The notes under the pieces: generated by a model | Databases searched by the model: none | Seen by the model: only the letters and a program-made list of their open reading frames with translations | What the model was told of the DNA's origin: nothing | Assembly: GCF_027947535.2 (NCBI RefSeq) | Contig: NZ_JAAGKO020000049.1 | Coordinates: 1 to 64,000, forward strand | Direction: 5' to 3' | DNA: 64,000 nt | Source: Streptantibioticus silvisoli | Lineage (GTDB): Bacteria > Actinomycetota > Actinomycetes > Streptomycetales > Streptomycetaceae | In this document: positions 23,985 to 33,228 of the stretch, in pieces | How the letters are laid out: each line of letters starts with the position of its first letter | Numbering within the stretch: position 1 is the first letter of the stretch | Position numbers and translations under genes: made by a program

Positions 23985-24557
23985 GTCGCGCACGCCTGGA
24001 GCGGGCCAAACGTCACCCGGGTGATACGCCGTGATCCGCTCTCCGCGATCACGCGCCGACCGCCCGGGCCCGAACGGCCCCGGCGGCCGGGCCACGCCCC
24101 CGGCACGGTTCTCCCACCTCACGGACACCGCATCCGCCCACGACACGCACGATCCGGTTCCGCCGCCAGCCTCCGGCTCCGGCTCCGGCCAACCCGGTCA
24201 ACGGCCCCGCGATCCCCCGGCAACCGCCGCCCGGCCCGCGGCAGCGGCCAACGGTCAACGGCCCCGGCACCGGCACCAGCCCCGTGAGTCCCGGCATCTG
24301 CCGCCCGGCCTCCGGCCCCGGCCCCACGATCAACAGCTCCGGCTACGGCTCCCGTCCCCGCGATCCCCCGGCAACCGCCGCCCGGCCTCCGGCCCAACGA
24401 TCAACGGCTCCCGGTCAACGCCCCCGGCCACCGGTCCCGATCAACGGCCGCGGTCGGCGCCCCCGGACCGCGCTCCTCACCCCGCCGGACGGCGGCTCTC
24501 CGTTCAGCCCCGGCCACCGCGCCGAACGCGGCCCACCCCGCCGAACACGGCTCTCCG
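23985..24557. repeat. repeat-rich intergenic region
   Basis: A ~29-bp stretch (CGCGATCCCCCGGCAACCGC followed by CGCCCGGCC) occurs at about 24209-24238 and again at 24359-24387. AACGGTCAACGGCCC-like and CGGCTCCGG words recur in 24170-24480. Open frames on both strands carry no recognised domain. It lies downstream of both flanking genes (convergent), so no promoter is required here. Confidence 0.65.
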
Positions 24558-26381
24558 TCAGACGCGGCTCTTCGCACCGACGCGCCCCTCGGCCTGCGCC
24601 CCAACCCGTGCGGCCTCCGCCCCGGACCCCGTCGCGGCCTCGTCGGTGGGTTCGGCGGACCCGGTGGGCCCGGCCGGCTCTGCGGCCTCCGTGCCGGGCT
24701 CGGAGGTGCCTCCGCAGGCGTTCGCGTGCGGATCGGCGCTGCCGTCGAAGGCGCGCGGCAGGCGCAGCGCGGCGGCGGCTCCCAGCAGCAGCAGGACGGC
24801 GCTGACGACCAGCGTGACGTGCAGGCCGTGCACGAAGGACTGGCGGGCGGCGTCCCGCAGGACGGCGCCGGGGCGGCCGCCGAGCTGGTGGGACAGGTCG
24901 TAGGCCTCGCCGAGCGAGTGGCCGGCGCCCCGGCTGTCGGCGCGCGGCACCCCGGGCAGGTGGCGCACCCCGGGCGCGTAGAACGCGTTCATCACACTGC
25001 CGAGCAGCGCGATGCCGAGCCCGGCGCCGAGCTGGTACGCGGTCTCGCCGATCGCCGCGGCGCCGCCGGCCTGCCCGGCCGGGCATTCGCTGAGCATCGA
25101 CTCGTACGCGCCGAACAGCGTGGTCTCCAGGCCGAAGCCCAGCAGGACGAAGGCGGCCGTCAGCAGCAGGGGCCGGTCGTGCTCGCCCATGACGGTCAGC
25201 GCCAGCACGGCGGACGCGGTCAGGGTGAAGCCGGTCACGACCATCAGCCGGGGGCCGACCCGGTGCAGCACCTTCGAGCCCAGCAGGCCGGCGGCCATCG
25301 CGGCGAAGGTCAGCGGGAGCATGCGCAGGCCGGTCTGCATGGGGTGCAGCCCCAGCACCAGCTGGAGGTACTGCACCGCGATCAGTTCCAGGCCGACCAG
25401 CGCGAGCATGGCGACGACGATGCAGCCCACCGACGTGCTGAACGCCGGCCGCGAGAACATGCTCATGTCGATCAGCGGGTGTTTCAGCCGGCGCTGGCGG
25501 CGCACGAACAGCACCAGGAGCGCGACGCCCACCACCAGGGACACCAGCGTGGGCGGGTCCAGCGGGCTCGCGCCGGCGCCCAGCCGCTTGATGCCGACGA
25601 TGGCGCCCAGGATGCCCAGGCCCGCCATGGCCGCGCCCAGCAGGTCCCACGGCCCGTCGCGGTCGCCGGTGGACTCCGGCACCAGCCAGCGGGCCAGCGG
25701 CCAGATGGCGGCCATCAGCGGGATGTTGATCAGGAAGACCGATCCCCACCAGTAGTGCTGGACCATGAAGCCGCCCAGTACCGGGCCGACGGCGGCGCCC
25801 ACCGCGGCCACCGCGCTCCACAGGCCGATGGCCAGCGCGCGTTCCCTACGGTCGGGGAAGACCTGCCGGACGATGGAGAGCGTCGCGGGCATGATCATCG
25901 CGCCGCCGGCCCCGAGCAGCGCGCGGGCGCCGATCAGCACCGACGCGTCGGAGGCCATCGACGCCACCGCCGAGGCGACGGCGAACAGCGCGTATCCCAG
26001 CAGCAGCACCCGGCGTCGGCCGACGCGGTCGCCGAGGGTGCCGAAGAGTATGAGCAGCGAGGCGGCGGCCAGCGGATAGGCGTCCACGATCCACAGCAGC
26101 TGCACCGGTCCCGGCCGCAGCGCCTCGGTGAGCGCGGGTATCGCCACGTGCAGGACGGTGGAGTCCAGCGCGACGAACAGCAGGCTCACGCACAGCACCA
26201 GCAGCACGGTCCAGCGGTTCGCGGGGCCGGCGGGGGCCGGGGCGGCGCCGGGGCCGCCGGGCAGGGCGCCGTCCGGCGAGACACGCTGCCGGGGCGTGCC
26301 GCCCGGCGGGGACCCGGCGCGACGGCCCGGAGTCGCGGGGGCCTTCGACTTCCAGGATCCGGCCGTGGTGGTCCCGGCCAT
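24558..26381 (-). CDS. MFS multidrug exporter, DHA2 (14-TM, EmrB/QacA-like)
   Basis: Protein of 607 aa; GGAGG before the ATG supports the start. After a ~55-aa polar N-terminus come 14 likely membrane helices, starting WTVLLVLCVSLLFVALDSTV. The motif A region is GTLGDRVGRRRVLLLGYALF, the antiporter motif C region GLWSAVAAVGAAVGPVLGGF, and LDSTVLHVAIPAL is typical of DHA2 proteins. The C-terminal ~70 residues are Ala/Glu/Gly-rich and cytosolic. It is predicted to be a proton-driven exporter of drugs or metabolites. No TetR/MarR regulator is adjacent and the substrate is unknown. Confidence 0.9.
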   Translation of the reverse strand: MAGTTTAGSWKSKAPATPGRRAGSPPGGTPRQRVSPDGALPGGPGAAPAPAGPANRWTVLLVLCVSLLFVALDSTVLHVAIPALTEALRPGPVQLLWIVDAYPLAAASLLILFGTLGDRVGRRRVLLLGYALFAVASAVASMASDASVLIGARALLGAGGAMIMPATLSIVRQVFPDRRERALAIGLWSAVAAVGAAVGPVLGGFMVQHYWWGSVFLINIPLMAAIWPLARWLVPESTGDRDGPWDLLGAAMAGLGILGAIVGIKRLGAGASPLDPPTLVSLVVGVALLVLFVRRQRRLKHPLIDMSMFSRPAFSTSVGCIVVAMLALVGLELIAVQYLQLVLGLHPMQTGLRMLPLTFAAMAAGLLGSKVLHRVGPRLMVVTGFTLTASAVLALTVMGEHDRPLLLTAAFVLLGFGLETTLFGAYESMLSECPAGQAGGAAAIGETAYQLGAGLGIALLGSVMNAFYAPGVRHLPGVPRADSRGAGHSLGEAYDLSHQLGGRPGAVLRDAARQSFVHGLHVTLVVSAVLLLLGAAAALRLPRAFDGSADPHANACGGTSEPGTEAAEPAGPTGSAEPTDEAATGSGAEAARVGAQAEGRVGAKSRV

Positions 26382-26957
26382 GCAACACCTCCGCAATCGA
26401 GCGCTCGCGTCCGTCGGGAGCCGGGGCGCCCTGCCGTGTTCCCTGGGGACTCCGGCGGAAAAGAGGGCGAGTCGGCCGCCACCCTACGCGAACGGACCCC
26501 GCCGGCGGGGTGGCGAGCGGCTCCCGGCCGGGGGCCTGTCCCCCGGTACTACGCCGTCGGGCCGCCGTCGCCCATGGGTCGGGCAGCAGCCTGCCACGTG
26601 GTGTTTGTCACACGGTGGCCGGCGGCCCGGGCGGCGGGCGGTGCGCCCGCCCGGGCCCGGCGGGCGCCGGAGCACCCGGTCCGGGTCGGCCGGCGAAATC
26701 CCGTCGCCCTCGGCAGCGTCCGGCGGGAATTACGCAGGTCATCATTCACAGGATTCTCCGAGGAAATGCGGGGCAGGAAATGCCGTGGCCCCGGCAGGGC
26801 CGTCGATCGCTCCGCCGCGGCGATACCCCGGTGGAACCCCGGCGAAAGTGGAAATGGTGAGACGGCACCCTTGGCGTGACAGTTGCCACATCACATCGTC
26901 ATCACGAACGTGCTTCTTCGGCCGAACACTGCCGTCACACGCTGTAACGTCCCTTGA
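26382..26957. other. divergent intergenic region, MFS exporter / PAP2 phosphatase
   Basis: About 575 bp without a recognisable gene on either strand. The left part is GC-rich and non-repetitive. The right part (26870-26957) is less GC-rich (ACATCACATCGTCATCACGA) and probably contains the PAP2 promoter; GCTGTAACGT about 15 bp before the GTG could be a -10-like element of a short-leader transcript. No operator symmetry was found. Confidence 0.4.
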
Positions 26958-27980
26958 GTGCGTACCGACCGAATCGTCGCCAGCCCGACGCAGGAGCGAC
27001 CCGACGACCGCGAGGTCCCCGGGATGAGCCGAACGCGCCTCGTGCTGTTCGGCACCACGCTGGTGGCCTACGCGGCCACCGTCGTCGCCGTGCTCGCGAA
27101 CACCGCGCTGGTGCGGCTGGACTGGCAGGTCATGCTGTTCCGGCCGTACAAGCAGTGGCCTCGGTTCCACGCGTTCCTGGACTACTTCGTGGTGCTCGGC
27201 CAGCGCGGCCCGACCGCGGTGCTGGTGGCCGCCTGGCTGGGCTGGCGCACCTACAAGCAGCGTTCGCTGCGGCCGCTGCTGGTGCTGGGCACCTCGCTGC
27301 TGCTGCTGAACATCACCGTCGGCGCGGTCAAGTACGGCCTGGGCCGCCTCGGTCCGCACTACGCCACCAGCGTCGGGTCCGCCGAACTGTTCATGGGCGG
27401 CGACATATTCCCCTCCGGTCACACCGCCAACGCCGTGGTGACCTGGGGCGTTCTGGCGTATCTGGCCTCCACGCCGTTCGCCCGGCGGGTCGGGTCGGTC
27501 ATCAGCGCGATGCTCGCCATGGGCGTCGGCATGACCACGATCTACCTCGGCACGCACTGGGTCAGCGACGTGCTCAGCGGCTGGTGCGCCGGCCTGCTGG
27601 TGCTGCTGGCCCTGCCGTGGTTCGAGCCGGCCGTCGCGCGCGCCGAGGAATGGCTGATGGGGCTGCTGCGCCGGGTGCTGCCCGCCCGCCTCACCGGTGC
27701 CGTCGAGGCGCCCGCCGTCGTGCCGGCGGCCGGCCAGGGCGCGCCGGAGCAGGAACCGGCCCCGGCCTGCGGCACGGTCCGCGCGGGCTCCGCGCCCGCC
27801 GCCGCGGCCACCGCGGCCCGCGGCACCGCCACGCACCACAGCGGCGTACGCCCCCACGCCGGCCGCTACGAACGCCCGACGCCGCCACCGGGTGCCAACC
27901 GCCGGCCGCATCCGGAACGCCCCGCCCGCCCGGCCACCCCGCCGGTGCCGGTGGTGCGCGGCCGGGGCGGCCCGGCCTGA
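26958..27980 (+). CDS. PAP2-family membrane phosphatase
   Basis: Protein of 340 aa from a GTG; a second start (ATG, MSRTRLVLFG, residue 23) is possible because no strong ribosome binding site is visible for the GTG. Five to six hydrophobic segments cover residues 28-230. The three PAP2 motifs are present: KYGLGRLGP (variant of KX6RP), PSGHT with the catalytic-site His, and GTHWVSDVLSGW with the nucleophile His and its Asp partner. Members dephosphorylate phosphatidate, undecaprenyl pyrophosphate or similar lipids at the membrane. The C-terminal ~105 residues are Pro/Ala/Arg-rich and disordered. Confidence 0.88.
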   Translation: MRTDRIVASPTQERPDDREVPGMSRTRLVLFGTTLVAYAATVVAVLANTALVRLDWQVMLFRPYKQWPRFHAFLDYFVVLGQRGPTAVLVAAWLGWRTYKQRSLRPLLVLGTSLLLLNITVGAVKYGLGRLGPHYATSVGSAELFMGGDIFPSGHTANAVVTWGVLAYLASTPFARRVGSVISAMLAMGVGMTTIYLGTHWVSDVLSGWCAGLLVLLALPWFEPAVARAEEWLMGLLRRVLPARLTGAVEAPAVVPAAGQGAPEQEPAPACGTVRAGSAPAAAATAARGTATHHSGVRPHAGRYERPTPPPGANRRPHPERPARPATPPVPVVRGRGGPA

Positions 27981-28028
27981 CCCGGTCCGCCGCCGGCCCC
28001 GCCGCCGATCGGCCCGGCAGCCCTGCCG

Positions 28029-28244
28029 TCAGCCCCGCCAGCAGCGGGTGACGGCGCCGTCGGCCACGGTGAGGTTGAGCCGGCCGGCGACGTATTCCAG
28101 CGTGATGACGGCGTCCGGCGGCAGGACGCGCACGGTCCGCCAGCCGGCGTCCGCGGCGCGTTCCCGCGCCCGGCCGGGGTCCAGGCCGACGTAGGCGTCC
28201 AGGTCGTCGTGCGGGTCCTGGGGGATCCCGGGCAGCGGTGTCAT
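28029..28244 (-). CDS. I78-family peptidase inhibitor-like protein
   Basis: Protein of 71 aa from the ATG at 28244 (an ATG three codons upstream is also possible). Residues 36-71 match the potato-inhibitor-type I78 family: RTVRVLPPDAVITLEYVAGR LN with LTVADGAVTRCWRG. The conserved VxxLxxxxxxTxxxxxxRLN spacing is visible. There is no signal peptide, so unlike many I78 proteins it would be cytosolic. It is convergent with the PAP2 gene. Confidence 0.75.
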   Translation of the reverse strand: MTPLPGIPQDPHDDLDAYVGLDPGRARERAADAGWRTVRVLPPDAVITLEYVAGRLNLTVADGAVTRCWRG

Positions 28245-28253
28245 GAGCCCCAC

Positions 28254-28774
28254 GGTAGGCCGGACAGCGCCCGGAACGACCGCGCCACGTCACACTTGTG
28301 TCACAGTGCGCCGCGAAACGTTTGACATGCGGCATTCACCCGAACGACGGGTGACGCCCGCCCGGATACCGACGACTCCCGCGGCCGTCCGAATTCGACG
28401 CGGCGTCAGATACGGCGGCAATTTCCTAAAGCATTGTCGCTGCTCCCGGACGGCTTCGAACGGTTAATACGGGAACGGTATTGCGGGGCATCAAACGGAA
28501 TCCGCGTTCCGCACGACGGCGCACGCGCACACGTCCTTCACAAAATTGCGGCGAGGGTGCGTCCGTTTTCGTCCCGGACATCCGCCCGTACCGGCGGACC
28601 GTTCGACGTGGAGTGATCGATTCCGCCGGAACGGTCACCGTGAGCGCCCGGTGTACCGCCCGCCCACGGTGACGTTCCGCCGCGAGCGTGACCCCGGCGG
28701 TGGGTGGCCCGTTGTCACGGTGAGCCGGACGTCCCGCGCTCACCGTGACCGCACCGCACCCCGAGGAGTCATCC
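28254..28774. promoter_or_regulatory. intergenic region with four CACGGTGA/TCACCGTG motifs
   Basis: Copies lie at 28635-28642, 28665-28672, 28716-28723 and 28740-28747. The first pair sits in an inverted arrangement with matching flanks (GGAACG...CGTTCC). The second pair forms a perfect 12-bp inverted repeat, GTCACGGTGAGC (28714-28725) and GCTCACCGTGAC (28738-28749), with a 12-bp spacer, ending 25 bp before the GTG of the next gene. GTCACCGTGAGC also occurs at 28634-28645. No gene is recognised in the rest of the region; 28370-28570 is less GC-rich than average. Confidence 0.6.
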
Positions 28775-29590
28775 GTGCCGCCCTTGCTCGACGTCAGCGA
28801 CGAGGTACGCGCCGAGATCGGCGATGCGGAGGCCGAACGCCTGCTCGCCGGCGAGAACGCCCCCGGCCCCTACGACTGCACCTCCTGCCGCACCCCCGGC
28901 GACACCAACCAGGAACGCACCAGCACGGTGCTGTTCGTGGGCGAGGAGACCGCGGTCCTGGCCTTCGCGCACGCCACCTGCATCCCGTCCCAGGTCGTCC
29001 CGGTCTCCGAGGAGCAGGTGCGGTCCGCCGTGCGCAGCATCAACGGCGACGCCGCGATGGCCGCCGGGGCGCCGGCCGCGCCCTCGGTGCCCGCGCAGGG
29101 CGGTGGCCAGGACGTGCCGCGGCAGGCGGTGCTGGGCATCACCTGCGGCCTGGTGCTGTGCCAGGGCAGCCTGTACCCCGCGCTGGTCATCGAGCCGACC
29201 GGGCCGGTCGGCCGGCCGGGCAGCACCGCGGACGACGAGTTCCTGCTGCTGCTGCACGAGGAGGGCTTCCACCCCGTCCTCGGCCTGGAGACCGCCCCGC
29301 CGCGGCTGCCGGGCTGGTCGGTGCTGCTGGCGATGGGCAAGCTGCACGCGGTGCTCCAGGGCGGCACCAACAGCCGCAACTCCACCGCCTGGTGGCAGGC
29401 CCACCAGCCGCTGTCGGTCAGCGACGGCTGGCGCAGCGCGGCCAACCGCACCAACGAGGTGTTCGTCTACGCCGCGCCGGTCGGCACCATCGGCCGCCAG
29501 CCGCGCGAGGACCTGATGCGCGACGCCCTGGACCGCGCCGCCGCCCGCGGCCTGCTCGTCGGCGGTGTCATGCCGCTGGCCGGCACCTGA
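28775..29590 (+). CDS. conserved Streptomyces protein of unknown function
   Basis: Protein of 271 aa from a GTG with GAGGAG 7 nt upstream. It starts PPLLDVSDEVRAEIGDAEAE and has a CxxC pair (YDCTSCRTPGD) followed by HATCIPSQVV, possibly a small zinc site. Later parts include DVPRQAVLGITCGLVLCQGS, LLLLHEEGFHPVLGLETAPP and LPGWSVLLAMGKLHAVLQGG. I recall similar proteins in Streptomyces but no function. It is soluble with no signal peptide. Its promoter region holds the four CACGGTGA motifs, so it may be specifically regulated. A strong terminator follows. Confidence 0.75.
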   Translation: MPPLLDVSDEVRAEIGDAEAERLLAGENAPGPYDCTSCRTPGDTNQERTSTVLFVGEETAVLAFAHATCIPSQVVPVSEEQVRSAVRSINGDAAMAAGAPAAPSVPAQGGGQDVPRQAVLGITCGLVLCQGSLYPALVIEPTGPVGRPGSTADDEFLLLLHEEGFHPVLGLETAPPRLPGWSVLLAMGKLHAVLQGGTNSRNSTAWWQAHQPLSVSDGWRSAANRTNEVFVYAAPVGTIGRQPREDLMRDALDRAAARGLLVGGVMPLAGT

Positions 29591-29640
29591 CCGACGGCTG
29601 CGGCCCCCGGCGCCCGCACGGCCCCGTCGGCGGCCTCACC

Positions 29641-29691
29641 CGTCAGGAGGCCGGGAAACTCCCCCACCCGGGCGTTCCCGGCCTCCTGACG
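29641..29691 (+). terminator. strong hairpin terminator
   Basis: CGTCAGGAGGCCGGGAA (29641-29657) pairs perfectly with TTCCCGGCCTCCTGACG (29675-29691): a 17-bp stem with a 17-nt loop, 50 bp downstream of the preceding stop. No U-tract. Confidence 0.8.
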
Positions 29692-29804
29692 CCGTCCAGG
29701 GCGTTCTCGGCGGCGCCGGGGCTGTCGGGGCCGGACGGGCGAGGGAATCGTCATTTCGCCCCTTTGGCCCGCATCCTGGCGGTCGTGGCGATCGTTGGCG
29801 TCAT

Positions 29805-30131
29805 GTGCACACCTACGACGCCTTCGCGCGACCCCCCTACCCCTCGCCGATCCCGCCGATGCGCGCGCCGCATGACGCCGTCGCGGGTTCGGGGACGCCG
29901 ATCTACGACGCGTTGTACTCCGAGTGGCGCAGACTCTTCCGGGCCCTGCCGTACGACCGCACCGGCGAGGAGAACTTCGAGGTGCACGCGCTGTTCCGCG
30001 GCTGGCTGCCGGCCTGCGACCACCGGTCGGCCCCGGTGCCGCACGGCAACGGCCGGCACCGCGAGCAGGGGCCCGCGGCGCTGCCGCCGGGACCGTCGGC
30101 CGCGCACACCAATCGCATGCGCGGCCTCTAG
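29805..30131 (+). CDS. small conserved protein of unknown function
   Basis: Protein of 108 aa from a GTG; an ATG at 29859 (MRAPHDAVAGSG) would give 90 aa. The conserved-looking core is GTPIYDALYSEWRRLFRALP followed by YDRTGEENF, which I recall from other actinomycete short hypotheticals. The C-terminal third is His/Pro/Arg-rich. No membrane segment or signal is present. It is convergent with der, 33 bp apart. Function unknown. Confidence 0.6.
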   Translation: MHTYDAFARPPYPSPIPPMRAPHDAVAGSGTPIYDALYSEWRRLFRALPYDRTGEENFEVHALFRGWLPACDHRSAPVPHGNGRHREQGPAALPPGPSAAHTNRMRGL

Positions 30132-30164
30132 GCGAGCCGGTGGACGCCGTGACCGGCGCGGACG

Positions 30165-31622
30165 TTACTTCTTGCGTCCGCGCTTCTCGCGTACCCGGAC
30201 CGAGACCTGGATCGGCGTGCCCGCGAAGCCGAACTCCTCGCGCAGCCGGCGTTCGATGAACCGCCGGTAGCCGGCCTCCAGGAAGCCGGAGGCGAAGAGC
30301 ACGAAGCGCGGCGGGCGGACGCCGGCCTGGGTGCCGAACAGGATGCGCGGCTGCTTGCCGCCGCGGACCGGGTGCGGGTGGGCGGCGACCAGCTCGCCGA
30401 GGAAGGCGTTCAGCCGCCCGGTGGACACCCGGGTCTCCCAGCCGGCCAGCGCGGTCTCGATCGCCGGGACCAGCTTCTCCATGTGCCGCCCGGTGCCCGC
30501 CGAGACGTTCACCCGGGGCGCCCACTGCACCTGGACGAGGTCCTGCTCGATCTCCCGCTCCAGGTAGTAGCGGCGTTCCTCGTCGACCTTGTCCCACTTG
30601 TTGTACGCGATGACGCAGGCACGGCCGGCGTCGACGGCCATCGAGATGATCCGCAGGTCCTGCACCGAGATGCTGTCGCTGGCGTCGATCAGGATGACCG
30701 CGACCTCGGCCTTCTCCAGGGCGGCGGCGGTGCGCAGGCTCGCGTAGTAGTCGGCGCCCTCCTGGAGGTGGACGCGGCGCCGGATGCCGGCGGTGTCCAC
30801 GAACTTCCAGGTCTTGCCGCCGAGCTGGATCAGCTCGTCGACCGGGTCGCGGGTGGTGCCGGCCTGCTCGTTGACCACGACGCGGTCCTCGCCGGCCACC
30901 TTGTTCAGCATGGAGGACTTGCCGACGTTGGGGCGGCCGATGAGCGCGATCCGGCGCGGACCGCCGAGGACCTCGCCGAACGTCAGCTTGGGCGCCTCCG
31001 GCAGCGCCTCGATGATGGCGTCGAGCAGGTCGCCGGTGCCGCGGCCGTGCAGTGAGGAGACCGGGTGCGGTTCGCCCAGGCCCAGCGACCACAGCGTCGC
31101 CGCGTCGGCCTCGGCGCTGGGGCCGTCGACCTTGTTGGCGGCCAGCACGACCGGCTTCTTGGCCCGGCGCAGCAGCCGCACCACGGCCTCGTCGGTGTCG
31201 GTGGCGCCGACGGTGGAGTCGACGACGAAGACCACGGCGTCGGCGGCCTCGATGGCGAACTCGGCCTGGGCGGCGACGGAGGCGTCGATGCCCAGCACGT
31301 CCTGCTCCCAGCCGCCGGTGTCGACGATCTTGAAGCGGCGGCCGTTCCAGTTCGCCTCGTACGTCACGCGGTCCCGGGTGACCCCGGGCTTGTCCTCCAC
31401 GACCGCCTCGCGGCGGCCGATGATCCGGTTGACGAGAGTCGACTTGCCGACGTTGGGGCGGCCGACGACCGCCAGCACCGGCAGCGGCCCGTGGGCGGCG
31501 TCGGCCAGCTCGTCGGCGACCTGCTCCGGGTCGAAGCCCTCCTCGGTCGCCAGCTCCATGAACTCGGCGTATTCGGCGTCGCCGAGCGCGCCGTGGTCGC
31601 CGTACTCGTTCTCGTGGTCCAT
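30165..31622 (-). CDS. der: ribosome biogenesis GTPase Der (EngA)
   Basis: Protein of 485 aa. An acidic N-terminal extension (~45 aa) is typical of actinobacteria. Two tandem GTPase domains follow: first P-loop GRPNVGKST with DTGGWE and NKVD; second P-loop GRPNVGKSS with DTAGIRRR and NKWD; then a KH-like C-terminal domain ([20 protein letters not shown], ending VREKRGRKK). Der assists 50S subunit maturation and is essential. GAGGA about 8 nt before the ATG fixes the start. It is the last gene of the tyrA-cmk-plsC-der block. Confidence 0.97.
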   Translation of the reverse strand: MDHENEYGDHGALGDAEYAEFMELATEEGFDPEQVADELADAAHGPLPVLAVVGRPNVGKSTLVNRIIGRREAVVEDKPGVTRDRVTYEANWNGRRFKIVDTGGWEQDVLGIDASVAAQAEFAIEAADAVVFVVDSTVGATDTDEAVVRLLRRAKKPVVLAANKVDGPSAEADAATLWSLGLGEPHPVSSLHGRGTGDLLDAIIEALPEAPKLTFGEVLGGPRRIALIGRPNVGKSSMLNKVAGEDRVVVNEQAGTTRDPVDELIQLGGKTWKFVDTAGIRRRVHLQEGADYYASLRTAAALEKAEVAVILIDASDSISVQDLRIISMAVDAGRACVIAYNKWDKVDEERRYYLEREIEQDLVQVQWAPRVNVSAGTGRHMEKLVPAIETALAGWETRVSTGRLNAFLGELVAAHPHPVRGGKQPRILFGTQAGVRPPRFVLFASGFLEAGYRRFIERRLREEFGFAGTPIQVSVRVREKRGRKK

Positions 31623-31675
31623 GAAGTCTTCCTCGTCGTCCAGCAGTTCGGGGTGGGGCGGCGGGCCCCGGTGGT

Positions 31676-32347
31676 TCAGTGGCGCCCGGTGGCGCGGTGC
31701 GCGTACTCCAGGTGCCCGGTCAGCCGTTCCTGGAGCCGGACCGTCGCGGCGTCCAGCGCGGACCGGGTGCGGCGTCCGGTGCCGTCGCCGGGGTCGAACG
31801 GGTCGCCGAAGACGATGTCGATCCGGCCGCGCAGCGGGGGCAGCGGTGGTATGACCCGCCCGGTGCGGTCGCTGCCCAGCACCGCCACCGGGACCACGGG
31901 CGCGCCGGAGCGCAGGGCGAAGTACGCCAGCCCGGCCCGCATCTGGGCGAAGTTGCCGCCGCCGCGGGTGCCTTCGGGAAATATGCCGAGCACACCGCCG
32001 CGTTCCAGGACGCCGAGCGCCGAGGTCACCGCGTTGCGGTCGGCGGCGTTGCGGTCGACCGGCAGCTGCCCTATCGACCGCAGGAACGGGTCGAGCGGGC
32101 CGGCGAACGCCTCCCGCTTGACCAGGAAGTGCACCGGGCGCGGCGCGGTGCCCATGAGCACCGGGCCGTCGACGTTGTGCGCGTGGTTGCCGGCCAATAT
32201 CACCGGGCCGGTCGGCGGGACGCGCCAGGCGCCGAGCACCCGGGGGCGCCACAGGCCGTTGATGAGCACGATGCCTATCCGGCGGCCGACGGCGGCGCCG
32301 CGCGGGCCGGGGGCCGGCGCGGTCGCCGGGGCCTGCGCCGGGCTCAT
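31676..32347 (-). CDS. 1-acyl-sn-glycerol-3-phosphate acyltransferase (PlsC-like)
   Basis: Protein of 223 aa; its ATG overlaps the cmk stop (ATGA). The acyltransferase motifs are NHAHNVDGP (HX4D catalytic), [18 protein letters not shown], and FPEGTRGGG (acyl acceptor binding). It transfers acyl chains to lysophosphatidate or a related lysolipid. The family location next to cmk and der is conserved in actinobacteria. No obvious membrane helix beyond a hydrophobic N-terminal patch ([10 protein letters not shown]). Confidence 0.92.
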   Translation of the reverse strand: MSPAQAPATAPAPGPRGAAVGRRIGIVLINGLWRPRVLGAWRVPPTGPVILAGNHAHNVDGPVLMGTAPRPVHFLVKREAFAGPLDPFLRSIGQLPVDRNAADRNAVTSALGVLERGGVLGIFPEGTRGGGNFAQMRAGLAYFALRSGAPVVPVAVLGSDRTGRVIPPLPPLRGRIDIVFGDPFDPGDGTGRRTRSALDAATVRLQERLTGHLEYAHRATGRH

Positions 32348-33021
32348 CGCACGGCCCGCTTCTCCTCGATCAGGGTGACGACGCACTCGATGACCTGGTC
32401 GAGGGACAGGCCGGTGGTGTCGACCTCGACCGCGTCGTCCGCCTTGATCAGCGGGGAGGTCTTGCGGCCGGAGTCGGCGGCGTCGCGGCGCACCAGCGCC
32501 TCCTGGGTCGCGGCCATCGACTGGCCGCCCTTCAGCTCACCGTTGCGGCGGGCGGCGCGGGCCTCGGCGGAGGCGGTGAGGAAGATCTTCAGCGTGGCGT
32601 CCGGCAGCACGGTGGTGCCGATGTCGCGGCCCTCGACGACGATGCCCTGCGCGGCGTGGGCGGCGGCGCAGCGCTGGGCGTCCACCAGCCGCCTGCGTAC
32701 CTCGGGCACGGCGCTGACCGCGCTGACGGCGGCGGTGACCTCGGGGGTGCGGATCGGGGCGGAGGCGTCAGCGCCGTCGACCGTGATGGTCGGCGCCTTC
32801 GGGTCGGTGCCGGAGATGATGACCGGTTTGGTGGCGGCCAGCGCGATCTCGTCCGGGTCCTCGACGTCTATCCCGTTCGACAGCATCCACCAGGTGATGG
32901 CGCGGTACTGCGCGCCGGTGTCGAGATAGCTGAGGCCGAGCTCCGCCGCGACCGCCTTCGACGTGCTCGACTTGCCCGTACCGGAGGGGCCGTCGATGGC
33001 GACGATGACCGGAGATTCCAC
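32344..33021 (-). CDS. cmk: cytidylate kinase
   Basis: Protein of 225 aa from a GTG preceded by GAGGAAGG at 9 nt; an ATG 13 codons upstream lacks a ribosome binding site. P-loop GPSGTGKSS near the N-terminus, [15 protein letters not shown] (CMP-binding region, Gln in the place often held by Met), [20 protein letters not shown] and a lid region ARRNGELKG. It phosphorylates CMP/dCMP with ATP. Translationally coupled to the acyltransferase. Confidence 0.96.
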   Translation of the reverse strand: MESPVIVAIDGPSGTGKSSTSKAVAAELGLSYLDTGAQYRAITWWMLSNGIDVEDPDEIALAATKPVIISGTDPKAPTITVDGADASAPIRTPEVTAAVSAVSAVPEVRRRLVDAQRCAAAHAAQGIVVEGRDIGTTVLPDATLKIFLTASAEARAARRNGELKGGQSMAATQEALVRRDAADSGRKTSPLIKADDAVEVDTTGLSLDQVIECVVTLIEEKRAVR

Positions 33022-33228
33022 TGTGCGGGGCCTTCCTCGGGCGCGGTACGGGGCGTTCATGCGGATGGCGCCCGCGGTGGGCGCCGTCGGGAGCCGGGCC
33101 GGCGGAGCCGGGAGCCCTCACTTGCTAGGTTACCGGCCTTCGGCGCCACCGCCTTACCACGGACGGCCCACCCCGCCCCCTGCCCCGGCCGCCGGATCAC
33201 CGCCGGATCGCACCGGACCACTGCCGGA

